Shown in pieces: positions 26,096-35,273 of a stretch of DNA of 42,697 nucleotides; position 1 is the first letter of the stretch, and every line of letters begins with the position of its first letter. The stretch covers positions 1 through 42,697 of the forward strand of contig JAOUMJ010000025.1 in NCBI GenBank assembly GCA_029881495.1, given 5' to 3'. Under the pieces are notes generated by a model that was not told where the DNA came from, did not search any database, and saw nothing but the letters and a program-made list of their open reading frames with translations. Source of the DNA: Nitrospinota bacterium (GTDB lineage: Bacteria; Nitrospinota_A; UBA7883; JACRGQ01). The translations under genes were made by a program, and so were the position numbers.

Positions 26096-27013
26096 CTAGC
26101 GATACCAGATCCAGAACGCAATTATCAGAAAAATAACAACTACAAGAAAGAGATTGAAATAGGCGATAAAATGGAAAAGTTTCTGATGTAAAGAGAGTGA
26201 ATGCCGGTATTCGGTGTCATACGATCCGACCTCTTTCATCCCTTTCAGCTTGAGATCACTGTGCGGCGCTTTGCTTATCTGGCTTGTAAGGTCCTCCCCC
26301 GCCTTGTGGATAAAATGTGTTCCTCTTTTCCAGAGATTGGAATCTGTAACGTCATAAACCTTCCCCATATACGCTATGTATGCGGGTCTCCCTTCATTGC
26401 CGTCGAATTCCATCAGGGTGACAGGATCGTATTTACCATCCTCCGGTTTTCGCGCGGCGCCTGTCGACTGCCGAAGTTTTGGCCCTATAAATATAACAAC
26501 GAATAGACCTGATAGAACAAGAGTAAGGTAGATCGATATTTTTGCCGCCAGCAGGTTGCCCCATGTGGTTTCAGTGAAGACATCCCATCCGCGAACCCTT
26601 GAGATAGTGAGCAGGATGCCGGTTATACCAACAATGATCATCGAACCTATCCCGAGCCTCACCTCTGTTTTCGGCAACCCCTTCTCGGCATATGCCGGTC
26701 GTAAAACTATATGAACATAGAGGATCGTCCCGAGCCATAGAACGCCTGTGAAGATATGAAGGAAGCCGATGATCGGCAAAGCGGAAGCGTCAACAGGCCC
26801 TATCGGCCAGAACCCCCCTGAAGGGGGCCATTTGTAGCCAGAAGCGGCATAATCTATCCCGGCGGGATTAAGCGTTACGCTCTTTTCAAGGTGACATACG
26901 TTGCACCCCTGTTTTGTCCCCCTCGCATAATCGGGCCAGGCATCAAGATTCGCCGGCAACAGGAGGCAAATAAAAAGCGCCTGAAGGAATGGAAACCGGA
27001 AAGATGAACCCAC
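26096..27013 (-). CDS. Membrane cytochrome: c-heme motif, CopD-like helices and cytochrome b5-like domain
   Basis: A 305-residue fusion. A signal-like helix (9-24) precedes one c-type heme site C-N-V-C-H (Cys37, Cys40, His41). Four helices of CopD/DUF-like type follow (about 80-102, 120-138, 152-178), with histidines at 86 and 101. Residues about 195-265 match the COG4892 predicted heme/steroid-binding cytochrome b5 fold (P-A-Y-I-A-Y-M-G-K-V-Y-D-V-T, then L-W-K-R-G-T-H-F-I-H-K-A-G-E-D-L-T). A C-terminal helix (about 280-302) closes it. It probably passes electrons across or at the inner membrane; partners are unknown. A TerB gene lies nine bases upstream and likely shares the transcript. Confidence 0.82.
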   Translation of the reverse strand: MGSSFRFPFLQALFICLLLPANLDAWPDYARGTKQGCNVCHLEKSVTLNPAGIDYAASGYKWPPSGGFWPIGPVDASALPIIGFLHIFTGVLWLGTILYVHIVLRPAYAEKGLPKTEVRLGIGSMIIVGITGILLTISRVRGWDVFTETTWGNLLAAKISIYLTLVLSGLFVVIFIGPKLRQSTGAARKPEDGKYDPVTLMEFDGNEGRPAYIAYMGKVYDVTDSNLWKRGTHFIHKAGEDLTSQISKAPHSDLKLKGMKEVGSYDTEYRHSLSLHQKLFHFIAYFNLFLVVVIFLIIAFWIWYR

Positions 27014-27022
27014 GAGACGCCC

Positions 27023-27478
27023 CTACCTCTCTTTGTTCAGAACTTTCAGTTTAGCGTCGATAAGCTCTTCGTGTGACAGCTTGAGAAGCCTCGCTATCTT
27101 GTGCACAAGGTAATCTTCATGCTTGTCAAGAATTCCATCGGAATAAACAACCCGCCACACAAGTTCAATAAGGTTCCTTTTTTCGTCCCGCGAGTAATTC
27201 TTGTTAATAAGGTTTGTGAAGCTCCAGTAGTCGACTGCGTTATTGAGCTCTTCCTCAGCGCTTTTTATCAATATCTGGGCATCCTCGTCCTTCAGCTCGA
27301 ATTTGTTTTTCAAGATCGCGATCATGTCGCCCAACTCTTTTTCGGAAAACTCGTTATCTATCCCCGCCATTTCCAGCATCAGGGCGCAGGCTGCCACCTT
27401 TACATCGTGTCCCTCTTTACCATCGGTCGTGGCGTCATCGGACGCGCCAAAATATTTCCTTGCGATATTTCCGAACAT
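27023..27478 (-). CDS. TerB-like protein
   Basis: About 151 residues, all helical, of the TerB/DjlA-N-like family, often linked to membrane stress or metal response. Typical acidic segments are seen: A-C-A-L-M-L-E-M-A-G-I-D-N-E-F-S-E-K-E, then W-R-V-V-Y-S-D-G-I-L-D-K-H-E-D-Y-L-V-H, where repeated Asp/Glu may bind metal. The start at 27478 (M-F-G-N-I-A-R-K-Y-F-G) is chosen over the ATG at 27499 because a G-rich ribosome site lies eight or nine bases before it. It heads a likely two-gene operon with the cytochrome fusion. Confidence 0.8.
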   Translation of the reverse strand: MFGNIARKYFGASDDATTDGKEGHDVKVAACALMLEMAGIDNEFSEKELGDMIAILKNKFELKDEDAQILIKSAEEELNNAVDYWSFTNLINKNYSRDEKRNLIELVWRVVYSDGILDKHEDYLVHKIARLLKLSHEELIDAKLKVLNKER

Positions 27479-27509
27479 GACAAAATCCCCCCTCTGCATT
27501 CAAAAACAT

Positions 27510-27524
27510 CCCGCTATCAGCGGG
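27510..27524 (-). promoter_or_regulatory. Leader hairpin before terB, terminator-like
   Basis: CCCGCT (27510-27515) pairs with AGCGGG (27519-27524) over a 3-nt loop. On the minus strand it is followed by ATGTTTTTG. It may act as an attenuator or leader hairpin; the short T-run makes this weak. Confidence 0.3.
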
Positions 27525-27667
27525 TTGAACGGATATTGCAATTATAAACGGATGTGCCCGTGATTCCAGCTTTATAAGCTCATATTGCTTAACAAACTCC
27601 CCTGGCAAAGTGTAATATATGTTTTTTTATGTTATCAGAATTATTTTTATCTTCATCACTTTGAGGA

Positions 27668-29647
27668 GTGGTACTGCCAAATGGAATTTACACGGCTACC
27701 ATATCGCCGAGCATTTACGGGATGCTGAAAGCGATAACCTCCCTTTTATCCCGGGACGGATGGGACTCCCTCAACGAACGGGAAACAAAAAACCGCCATC
27801 TCTGGATACTGGTCATCACAGGCGTCCTTATATACGCGAACACCGTAGACAACTCTTTCCACCTAGACGATTACTACCGCGTACATAAAAATCCAGGAAT
27901 AGAAAAAGTCTGGCCGGTCACCCGGCACTTTACGGATCCGGGCACAATGTCGTCCATACCGAGAATAAACGCCTTCCGTCCGCTGTTGCCTCTTACTCTT
28001 TCAATTAACCATGCGATAGACGGCTATTATTTCCGCGGTTACCACCTCTTCAACATAGGCGTTCATATCGCAGCCGCAATCGTTGTCTATTACCTCCTTT
28101 CCGAACTCATTTTGCAGGCAGCTATATTTGAATCGGCAAAGCGGAGGGGATGGCTAGCTTTTACCGCCTCGCTCCTTTTCCTCATCCACCCTGTATCTGG
28201 AATACCAGTCAACTACATCTGCGCACGGGATCTTTTGATGACAGAACTCTTTTCAATGTACGCGTTTTACAGATATATCCGGATGCGAAGAACCTCGGAA
28301 AAGAGCTGGGGGATCATCCTCGCATCTTTTGTTCTCGCCTTGCTTTCAAAAGGGAACGCGGTTGTAATACCGGGGCTGATCCTTGTATACGAATGGTCCC
28401 TAAGGAAGCAACCGGTTTTAAGCAAGGAGTCTTTTCTGCGAGCCCTCCCGTTTTTTCTTATAGTCGCCGGATTTTTTGCCTACACGCGATTTGTTCTCGA
28501 ATTTTCCGAAGTGGAGAATGTGGTTTCCGGAAACATCCCCGCCTGGGTCTATCCGTTCACGCAGTTCAAGCTCCATCTCTTCCGGTATATTTTCAATTTT
28601 GTTTGGCCCCTGTCCATTCATCAGGCACCTCACATTGAACCCCCTGCTCTCACCGACCTCGCTCCGTGGGGAGGATTGCTATTCATACTGATAACGCTAT
28701 TCATTGCGGTTCGATATTGGAAAACCAATCCTGTTATCGGGTTTTGCATTTTCGCCTACTGGATGCTACTCGCGCCGACCTCGTCAATCTTCCCTTTCTA
28801 CGCCTACGCAGTTGATTACCGCCCCTACCCATCAAGCGCTTTTTTTTACTTCCTGGTCAGCTATTCCGCATTCACCTTTCTGAGCGATAAAAGGTTAATT
28901 GCGGTTGCGGTCGCTGTTACCGTTTATATTGCGGGCATGAGCCTTTTTCAAAACACTACCTGGCGCACCGACGAAACATTGTGGAAATACAGCCTGTCAA
29001 AGTCCGGTTCGCCCCTTGCGCACCTTAACTACGCGATGGCGGTAGCCGACCTCCCTGTACGGGAAAAGCACCTCCGTAAAACATTGGAAATGGCGCCCGA
29101 CTATATTCTCGCGAAAACCAATCTCGGCCTGCTCCTTATTGAAAAAGGGGAATACAACGATGGATTATCTCTTATGATCCAGGCGGTAAAACAGCAGCCG
29201 AAATGGGAGCAGACTAAGAAATGGCTTCGAGTCGGGATAGACAAAATTGACAGTCATTTTGATAAAATCGATGAGAACCAGAAAACTGAGCTACTGGCAA
29301 CGAAGGCAGACGCGCTGTTAACCCTTGGAGAATACGCCGACTCCATTCCCGTACTTAAGGCGCTCACCGGCGCGCTTCCCAACGATACAAAATCGCTATT
29401 CATGCTCGGATTCGCATATCAGAGCGCGGGAGAAACAGGCAAGGCGATAGAAACCTATAACAACTATTTAAAACAGGCGCCGCCCGATTACCACGCATAC
29501 TTCAATATCGCTCAGGCACAAATGTCGCTCGGAAAATGTGAAGAGGCTGTTAATAATTTCAGGAATTCACTGCGGCTGAATCCATCGCTGGAAGAAGCGA
29601 GAAAAAATATCCTCATTTGCGAAGCGAGGTCGAAAGGGGCGCACTAA
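27668..29647 (+). CDS. Multi-pass membrane protein with TPR repeats (TMTC/PMT glycosyltransferase-like)
   Basis: The 659 residues divide into about ten membrane helices (residues 45-430) and a C-terminal TPR domain (about 445-655). Near the first loop, D-N-S-F-H-L-D-D-Y-Y-R-V carries the acidic pair typical of GT-C enzymes and TMTC proteins, followed by R-P-L-L-P-L-T-L-S-I-N-H near residue 105. The last TPRs are clear (A-Y-F-N-I-A-Q-A-Q-M-S-L-G-K-C-E-E-A). It may be a lipid-linked sugar transferase on the periplasmic side; the substrate is unknown. The start is uncertain: GTG at 27668 with GAGGA directly before it, or ATG at 27722. Confidence 0.8.
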   Translation: MVLPNGIYTATISPSIYGMLKAITSLLSRDGWDSLNERETKNRHLWILVITGVLIYANTVDNSFHLDDYYRVHKNPGIEKVWPVTRHFTDPGTMSSIPRINAFRPLLPLTLSINHAIDGYYFRGYHLFNIGVHIAAAIVVYYLLSELILQAAIFESAKRRGWLAFTASLLFLIHPVSGIPVNYICARDLLMTELFSMYAFYRYIRMRRTSEKSWGIILASFVLALLSKGNAVVIPGLILVYEWSLRKQPVLSKESFLRALPFFLIVAGFFAYTRFVLEFSEVENVVSGNIPAWVYPFTQFKLHLFRYIFNFVWPLSIHQAPHIEPPALTDLAPWGGLLFILITLFIAVRYWKTNPVIGFCIFAYWMLLAPTSSIFPFYAYAVDYRPYPSSAFFYFLVSYSAFTFLSDKRLIAVAVAVTVYIAGMSLFQNTTWRTDETLWKYSLSKSGSPLAHLNYAMAVADLPVREKHLRKTLEMAPDYILAKTNLGLLLIEKGEYNDGLSLMIQAVKQQPKWEQTKKWLRVGIDKIDSHFDKIDENQKTELLATKADALLTLGEYADSIPVLKALTGALPNDTKSLFMLGFAYQSAGETGKAIETYNNYLKQAPPDYHAYFNIAQAQMSLGKCEEAVNNFRNSLRLNPSLEEARKNILICEARSKGAH

Positions 29648-29690
29648 TCCATTCGCCCGGGAAATTCAAAACATCATTAATCAATAACCC

Positions 29691-30452
29691 CTAGCCGACC
29701 GGCCTCGAAAGCATCCTGTCCCTCTGCGCGAAGATACCGTTCATCTCCATTAATTGGAACACCAGCTTGGCAATCGTTTTCGGAGTGAGCCATTCGTTGT
29801 TGATTACAAGATGATAGAAAGCGTTATCGTAAGAGCTGTGGTCCGTAAAATCCTTTATGAATTTCTCGCGAGCGAACTGTTTCTTTTCTATCTGGTTTTC
29901 GGCGTCTCCGCGGTTTAGGCCGAATTTCTTCATCACGTTTTTCACTCGGAACTCATGCGAGCCGATAAGGCGGATATGGGTACCCTGGAAGATCGTGGAA
30001 TGGAACCTGTGCGTCAATACCTGCGCACCCCCTCCGACCAGAATACAATTCCCCTTCGCCGACAGATTGAGGATGAGGTTTTTCAGTCGTTGAAAAACCT
30101 GCAGCTGCGGGGACTTTATAAAATCAGGCACTATTCCGTCGAAAAACCATTTCGCGAACGAATATCTGGTCTCGGTAATCCTGTCCACCATTTCGAGGCC
30201 AAGCTTTTCATCAGAAATTATTTTCTCCAGTATCGGATGCGTGAATATATGCCATGGAGATTCCGGGGTTCTTTCATTCAGCAGGTCACACAACTGACCC
30301 GCTACCGGATATCCGTCGCATCCGTATTCGCGGGAGATGGTAACAAACCGGGAGGACTGCTCCTTTTCTACCGCCTTTTCACGCTCTTTAAGCCATTGAT
30401 GATACTGTTCAACATCGAAATCAATATTTTTAATGACACTTTCGGCAGACAT
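29691..30452 (-). CDS. Cytidylate kinase-like family protein
   Basis: About 253 residues of the PF13189 cytidylate-kinase-like group. The P-loop-like N-terminal motif reads V-T-I-S-R-E-Y-G-C-D-G-Y-P-V-A near residue 35, and mid-protein is C-I-L-V-G-G-G-A-Q-V-L-T. True substrates of this group are not settled, and it is not the housekeeping cmk. The start at 30452 is chosen because GGAGGTGTGAT precedes it; a longer reading to 30566 adds 38 residues of poor quality. Convergent with the TPR membrane gene. A 9-bp inverted repeat lies about 95-120 bases upstream. Confidence 0.85.
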   Translation of the reverse strand: MSAESVIKNIDFDVEQYHQWLKEREKAVEKEQSSRFVTISREYGCDGYPVAGQLCDLLNERTPESPWHIFTHPILEKIISDEKLGLEMVDRITETRYSFAKWFFDGIVPDFIKSPQLQVFQRLKNLILNLSAKGNCILVGGGAQVLTHRFHSTIFQGTHIRLIGSHEFRVKNVMKKFGLNRGDAENQIEKKQFAREKFIKDFTDHSSYDNAFYHLVINNEWLTPKTIAKLVFQLMEMNGIFAQRDRMLSRPVG

Positions 30453-30546
30453 ATCACACCTCCAAGGAATCAAGATGTTTTGGTACGGGGACAAACTTAC
30501 CAGAAGAGCTCCACATCCCTTCCCTGTTTTTATTTTACACTTTTTG

Positions 30547-30574
30547 AATTTGTAAATCTCTTTCATTACAAATT
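30547..30574. repeat. Inverted repeat AATTTGTAA-N10-TTACAAATT
   Basis: Two perfect 9-bp arms (30547-30555 and 30566-30574) lie in the 417-bp gap (30453-30869) between the divergent cytidylate-kinase-like and PAS-SpoIIE genes. Symmetry and position suggest a dimeric regulator site for one or both. The rest of the gap is AT-rich with no recognised gene. Confidence 0.45.
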
Positions 30575-30869
30575 AATTTTTTTCTTGATGCACCCCGGTA
30601 CGATTTGAAAATGAAGTTCATGCTTTAACAAATCTAACCAGCTGGCCATATAACTATTGTATATTTAATTACTTACCGATCCCGTATTTATGCTTGATTT
30701 AAAGAATTTTCCAATGCCATATTTCCATAGCGTTACTTCTTTTTGCAAAATGGATATTTATAGCTTTATTTGCTACCCTGTCTTGGTGCGTTCCATGTGC
30801 CTCTCTGTGCAAGCATCAAGCACTTTTTAGAAACCGATGTTGAAAAAGATATTCCTCTACGGAAAGATA

Positions 30870-32501
30870 ATGAAAAATAATCACTCCGACTATCTGCAGT
30901 TAATCCTGGAAAATACCAGGGGCTCGATTTTCTGCCTTAATGACGAATTAAAGATTACATTTGCCAACTCCTCTTTTCTTAGAGAAACCGGATACTCAAC
31001 GCAGGAAGAGGTATTAAACAGAAATATCTTTGAAATGATATCCTCATCACCAGAAAACGGATTTTCTTTAGAACAGGAAAAACACTCACTCTTTATCTCG
31101 CTAAAAAATAAGAAGAAAGTGGAAAATGAAAGGATATATTTTCAAAGGAAGGATAAAACCGGTTTTTTTGCCGAATACAATTCGTTCCCTGTAAACATAG
31201 ACTCCGCCCCCTGCATTTATGTCGTAAACTTTATAAACATCACCGAGCGCGATGCCAGTAGCAGAGAGGTTGCCAGGCTTTCCGGACTTCCGGAAGATAA
31301 TCCCAACCCGATAATCGAGATATGTTCAAACTCCAACTCAATCCTGTACTGTAATCCCGCAGCCAGTATCGATTTTCCTGAACTGAATCCTTTAACGGGA
31401 GCCGGAAAATTTTTGGTCGACTGGAAGCACCCGCTCTTTTCCGGACTGGAATCAATGGTATACGAACTTAAACTCGACGGCCTGGCCAAAGCGCTCGACG
31501 TTCTTGATATAGAGATCGGCGACCCTTTTTCCGAAAATTACCGCGTATACAACCGTAAACTGCGATACATCCCCGAAGATTCGACAATAAGGCTTTACGC
31601 GACAGACATCACAAAGGAACAGGAACTACTTGAAGGGACAAAAATACTTCTTGAAGAAGTCGATAAGATCAAACAGAAACTTGAAGGGGAACATAAGGAA
31701 GCTGAAGAAATCGGCAAATCGCTTCTTTACAGGGAGCCGGAAAATAAAAGACTGATCGCCACCGTCGGAGTTGAACAGAGTTCCGAAGCGGGGGGAGACA
31801 GAGCCGGATTCCTCGTTGAAACGAATCAGCAGCAAAAAACCAAAAATGAGTGGCTCGCCGTTTTCGATGCGTCCGGACACGGCAAGGGTGCAGCGAAATT
31901 TCAGGAGGTGGCCCTTGGCGGTATACTCACACTCCTTCTACAGGGTCACAACATGAAAGAATCGCTCATATCCGCAAACAGACTTCTTGAAAAATTCAAT
32001 TCCGGCCGTTTTCTTGTTGGAAACATCTGGCGTGTCATGGAGAGAAATGAACGTGAAGTTGAGGACGGGTTCGTATGGCTGGAAGAGTTCAGCATCGGGC
32101 AGCATCCGGTGATGGTACTTGAGCCTGGAAAAGACGAAGTAAGGGAGCTTGACTTCCTAAACGAGGAAAATAGGAAGAGGACAGTGCCTATGGGCCTTTT
32201 TTCCGACGGGTTCGAAAACATCGCGCCGCGATATGAAAAACTGAAAGCTGGGACGAGAACTGTCACATACACCGATGGAATCACCGAAGCGATGGATAAA
32301 GAAAATAGGCAGTTCGGTAAAACTAGATTGAAGGATCACATTTTTGCTACAAAGGATCTTACGACAGCTGAAGCCTACGCCTTTATAGTTCATGCCGTAA
32401 AATGCTGGGTAAACAATCTACCATCAACAACCCCTCCTGACGAGATTGGAAGACTCGACATGGCAGACGATATAACGGTAGCTATTGTCGACATCTTTTG
32501 A
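30870..32501 (+). CDS. PAS sensor with SpoIIE-type serine phosphatase output
   Basis: About 543 residues. A PAS domain (about 8-125) begins Y-L-Q-L-I-L-E-N-T-R-G-S-I-F-C-L-N-D-E and ends V-N-F-I-N-I-T-E-R. A second, weaker PAS-like part follows (about 140-250), then a coiled-coil linker (about 255-300). The PP2C/SpoIIE domain (about 310-543) shows the metal aspartates in G-G-D-R-A-G, D-A-S-G-H-G-K-G and T-Y-T-D-G-I-T-E-A. It would dephosphorylate a serine on an anti-anti-sigma type partner in response to a PAS ligand. The start at 30870 has GGAAAG before it; an ATG at 30837 has none. It is followed 66 bases on by the GYD gene. Confidence 0.88.
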   Translation: MKNNHSDYLQLILENTRGSIFCLNDELKITFANSSFLRETGYSTQEEVLNRNIFEMISSSPENGFSLEQEKHSLFISLKNKKKVENERIYFQRKDKTGFFAEYNSFPVNIDSAPCIYVVNFINITERDASSREVARLSGLPEDNPNPIIEICSNSNSILYCNPAASIDFPELNPLTGAGKFLVDWKHPLFSGLESMVYELKLDGLAKALDVLDIEIGDPFSENYRVYNRKLRYIPEDSTIRLYATDITKEQELLEGTKILLEEVDKIKQKLEGEHKEAEEIGKSLLYREPENKRLIATVGVEQSSEAGGDRAGFLVETNQQQKTKNEWLAVFDASGHGKGAAKFQEVALGGILTLLLQGHNMKESLISANRLLEKFNSGRFLVGNIWRVMERNEREVEDGFVWLEEFSIGQHPVMVLEPGKDEVRELDFLNEENRKRTVPMGLFSDGFENIAPRYEKLKAGTRTVTYTDGITEAMDKENRQFGKTRLKDHIFATKDLTTAEAYAFIVHAVKCWVNNLPSTTPPDEIGRLDMADDITVAIVDIF

Positions 32502-32567
32502 AACCGGGTGCTAACTTTTTCTGGTTATAAAGATGTCAGGGAAACCTAATAAAGAGGAGGGCCTTTT

Positions 32568-32844
32568 ATGTCTACCTTTTTCATGTTCGGCAAATACCAT
32601 CCTGAATCTATAAAAAGCATAAGTTCCGCCAGCACAACGAAAGTAAAGGGGATCATTTCAGCACTCGGCGGCAAGGTAAAATCAATTTTAGCTTCTGGGA
32701 GAATACAATCTCTTGCTGACAGTGGAACTCCCAGACGCGCAGAAAGCGATGCAGGCGTCACTTGCGACAAGCAGGGATTTCGGAATAGGGTTTACCACTT
32801 CACCGGCGATACCGGTTTACGAGTTCGATACTCTTATCAAGTAA
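32568..32844 (+). pseudogene. GYD-domain protein, frameshifted
   Basis: The ATG at 32568 has a strong ribosome site (GAGGAGG). The frame reads MSTFFMFGKYHPESIKSISS through G-G-K-V-K-S-I-L-A, as in small GYD-family proteins, then loses the pattern. From 32695 another frame continues with L-G-E-Y-N-L-L-L-T-V-E-L-P-D-A-Q-K-A-M and F-G-I-G-F-T-T-S-P-A-I-P-V, ending at TAA 32842-32844. Deleting one T at 32693-32694 restores a 91-residue protein. GYD proteins are small dimeric alpha-beta barrels of unknown function. The clean remains of the second half argue for a recent mutation or a sequencing error, not old decay. Confidence 0.88.
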
Positions 32845-32955
32845 ATAAATTCATCGCAAACGCCAGGATCCGTGATATTGATATCAAACATGAATGTTCC
32901 TATCCGTGAGCTTGCATGGCTACTGGGTGAGCTCGATTAAAAATAAAGTTTGAAG

Positions 32956-35040
32956 CTACCCGGCAAACTGGCGCGGTATCGGGAGGGCCACAAAGAATGT
33001 GCTCCCTTCGCCCTCAATTGATTCGACCCTCAGCTCTCCACCGTGGGCAACTACTATATCAAGGCAGTATGGTAGACCAAAACCGGAGCCTGCCTCCCCT
33101 TCGGTTCCCGCAGTGCTTGTTTTTATTTCCGGACGAAAGAGATCCGGTATTCTTGAACTGCTGATACCGACACCTCTATCCCGCACGCCGATGGTGACAA
33201 ATTCTCCGGACCCGCCCCCCTCATAAAAAAGGGTTATCGAACTCCCTGAATGAGAAAACTTTACAGCGTTGGAGATCAGATTCTGGAATACTTGTGAGAG
33301 GAGGGTTATATCGCCAAATATTTTTAGATCTTCAGGAGCATAGTTTTTAATTCCTATATTTTTTACACTTGCCGTGTGCGACAGGTGGCTGATGGCGTCT
33401 TCCAACAGCATTCTTACTGGCATTATTTTTCTTTCCGGTTTTATCACGCCGGTTTTGAGGCGGCTGATATCCAAAAGATGCTCTATGGTCCTGCTCATCT
33501 GCTCCGATATCTTTATTATCCTTTCGATGATCTCGTCGGCTTCGGCTCCCCCCTTCTTTACATCCTTAAGGCGTTGTATCAATCCCAATACGCCCGCCAG
33601 AGGCGACCTCAGATCATGCGAAGCAAGCGTGACGAACTGGTCTTTAAGTTTTGTCGCTTTTTCAGCTTCCACTTTAGCCCTTGTTAGTTCGGAAGTTCTT
33701 TCCGTGACTTTTCTTTCCAGCTCTTCATTACCCCTTTGCAGGATCTGATGGATCATCCTCTCATTATTCAGCGCCTCTGCCTGCGCTATCTCCTTCTCCA
33801 CGCGCATGAAATTTATCCTGTCGGCAAGGGCGAGTGAAAAGAGTATTGCTTCCGCAGGAAATCCCGCCATAAGCGCGAACAGCGCGCGGAATATCCCGGG
33901 TATTACCTGGTTTGTTATCAAACCGTAAGCAATCGTGCCTACTAAAAGAAATATCCAGCCGATAATAAAATACCTGGCTGAGCGCTGTCCCTTGCGAAAG
34001 GAGAGTATGCCGGCCGCTAAAAGCAAAGGGGGACAAACCAGCGAAGCAAAAAAACTCGCAAAAAAATATTGCGCTGTCAGGCTGGACGATAGCAGGGGGG
34101 ATATGCCTAGCAAAAGACCGAATGTCGCGATCCCTATCAGGACAAAATCGTATCGGGGTAAAATCACTTCCGTCGATAAAAACTGGCGCGTAAACAGTGT
34201 TACAAAGAAGAGTGTGGAGCCAGTAAAAAATATCGGCGCCCTCATGGCAAACCAGGGGAAATCAGGATAGAACAGTTCGTTCCCGAATCCAGTGAGAGCG
34301 AGCATCAAGATCGTAACGGAGGCAATATAGAGAATATAGTGGAGATAACTGGTATCCCTGAGCGCGGAATAAACAAACATGTTATAAAATAATAGGGCCA
34401 GCATTGCGCCGAAAACCACGCCAAACGCCGTGCCGGTAAGATTATCACGGGAATAAAAATATGTTTCATCCGCAAGTAATGCCGGGAACGAATGCACGCT
34501 GGATGTCTTGCTTCTGAGATATATCACTTTTTTTTCACCCGGCTCAAAATTTACCCTGAAAAGAAAATCCCTGTGTGCGACTGGCCTTTTCCCAAATGGA
34601 AGCTCGTTGCCGCTGAAGGAAACGGAATACCCTCCTCCAGGCAAAGACTCGTATAGCTCCAGCCTGTTGATAAGCGGATTCGCTATTTCAAAAATCATTC
34701 TTTTTGAACCGGAACTCCGGTTTTCCACTTCCAGCCGTACCCAAAAGGCGCTTTTTGAAAAACCGAAATTTACGTAATCGACCGTATTGAGACTGAACAG
34801 TGACGTCATTCTGTTAGAAGATACTTCATCAATCGTGTAATTTGCTTCGCTGTCCTCAAATATTTCCATATGCCGCGAGAGTGCGAAACTATTGCTCTCT
34901 TCGGTCAATATGAGCGGAGGGGCGTCGACCGGAGATTCAAACGCCAGTACAGTGGCGGGAAACAGAAGTGGAATCGCAAGAAACAGCGAAAGCCAGAATC
35001 GGCGATGACGAGCGCCATCTGCTGATAGCGTCATAACCAT
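32956..35040 (-). CDS. 7TMR-DISM sensor histidine kinase
   Basis: About 694 residues. A signal peptide (F-W-L-S-L-F-L-A-I-P-L-L-F-P-A-T-V-L-A) leads to a periplasmic 7TMR-DISMED2 domain (about 30-170), then seven membrane helices (about 180-390). A coiled-coil with E-R-K-V-T-E-R-T follows. The HisKA domain has the phosphorylatable His in L-A-S-H-D-L-R-S-P-L-A-G. The HATPase has N-L-I-S-N-A-V-K-F-S, V-R-D-R-G-V-G-I and G-S-G-F-G-L-P. No receiver domain is attached and no partner regulator is adjacent. The ligand of the DISMED2 part is unknown, and carbohydrates are proposed for the family. The start at 35040 is preferred over a TTG at 35073. It is divergent from the redox operon. Confidence 0.9.
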   Translation of the reverse strand: MVMTLSADGARHRRFWLSLFLAIPLLFPATVLAFESPVDAPPLILTEESNSFALSRHMEIFEDSEANYTIDEVSSNRMTSLFSLNTVDYVNFGFSKSAFWVRLEVENRSSGSKRMIFEIANPLINRLELYESLPGGGYSVSFSGNELPFGKRPVAHRDFLFRVNFEPGEKKVIYLRSKTSSVHSFPALLADETYFYSRDNLTGTAFGVVFGAMLALLFYNMFVYSALRDTSYLHYILYIASVTILMLALTGFGNELFYPDFPWFAMRAPIFFTGSTLFFVTLFTRQFLSTEVILPRYDFVLIGIATFGLLLGISPLLSSSLTAQYFFASFFASLVCPPLLLAAGILSFRKGQRSARYFIIGWIFLLVGTIAYGLITNQVIPGIFRALFALMAGFPAEAILFSLALADRINFMRVEKEIAQAEALNNERMIHQILQRGNEELERKVTERTSELTRAKVEAEKATKLKDQFVTLASHDLRSPLAGVLGLIQRLKDVKKGGAEADEIIERIIKISEQMSRTIEHLLDISRLKTGVIKPERKIMPVRMLLEDAISHLSHTASVKNIGIKNYAPEDLKIFGDITLLSQVFQNLISNAVKFSHSGSSITLFYEGGGSGEFVTIGVRDRGVGISSSRIPDLFRPEIKTSTAGTEGEAGSGFGLPYCLDIVVAHGGELRVESIEGEGSTFFVALPIPRQFAG

Positions 35041-35176
35041 TTCAAGCGCCCACCGGACATATGCATCACCCAATTTGTTGTGTCGAAATACTTCTCAAAA
35101 TTATACGTCAACAGGTAAATACATTCCAATTCCCGGCGTATTCAACATTCGCTGATATTCTTTAAATGACCTCTCT

Positions 35177-35204
35177 TTGACGCGTTACGCGGGGACTGTA
35201 TAAT
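35177..35204 (+). promoter_or_regulatory. Sigma-70-type promoter of the redox operon
   Basis: TTGACG (35177-35182) and a perfect TATAAT (35199-35204) with 16 bases between. The start site would be about 60 bases before the CNB-ferredoxin ATG. Confidence 0.78.
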
Positions 35205-35273
35205 AGCCGGTGCGTTGTGCGGTGAACAGATTTACGGGAACCAAATTACCTGCATTTGATTGGGATTTACATC

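Noticed and set aside
26305-26313. Perfect DnaA box TGTGGATAA
   Set aside because: A single copy inside a coding region; about 0.3 such matches are expected by chance in the window.
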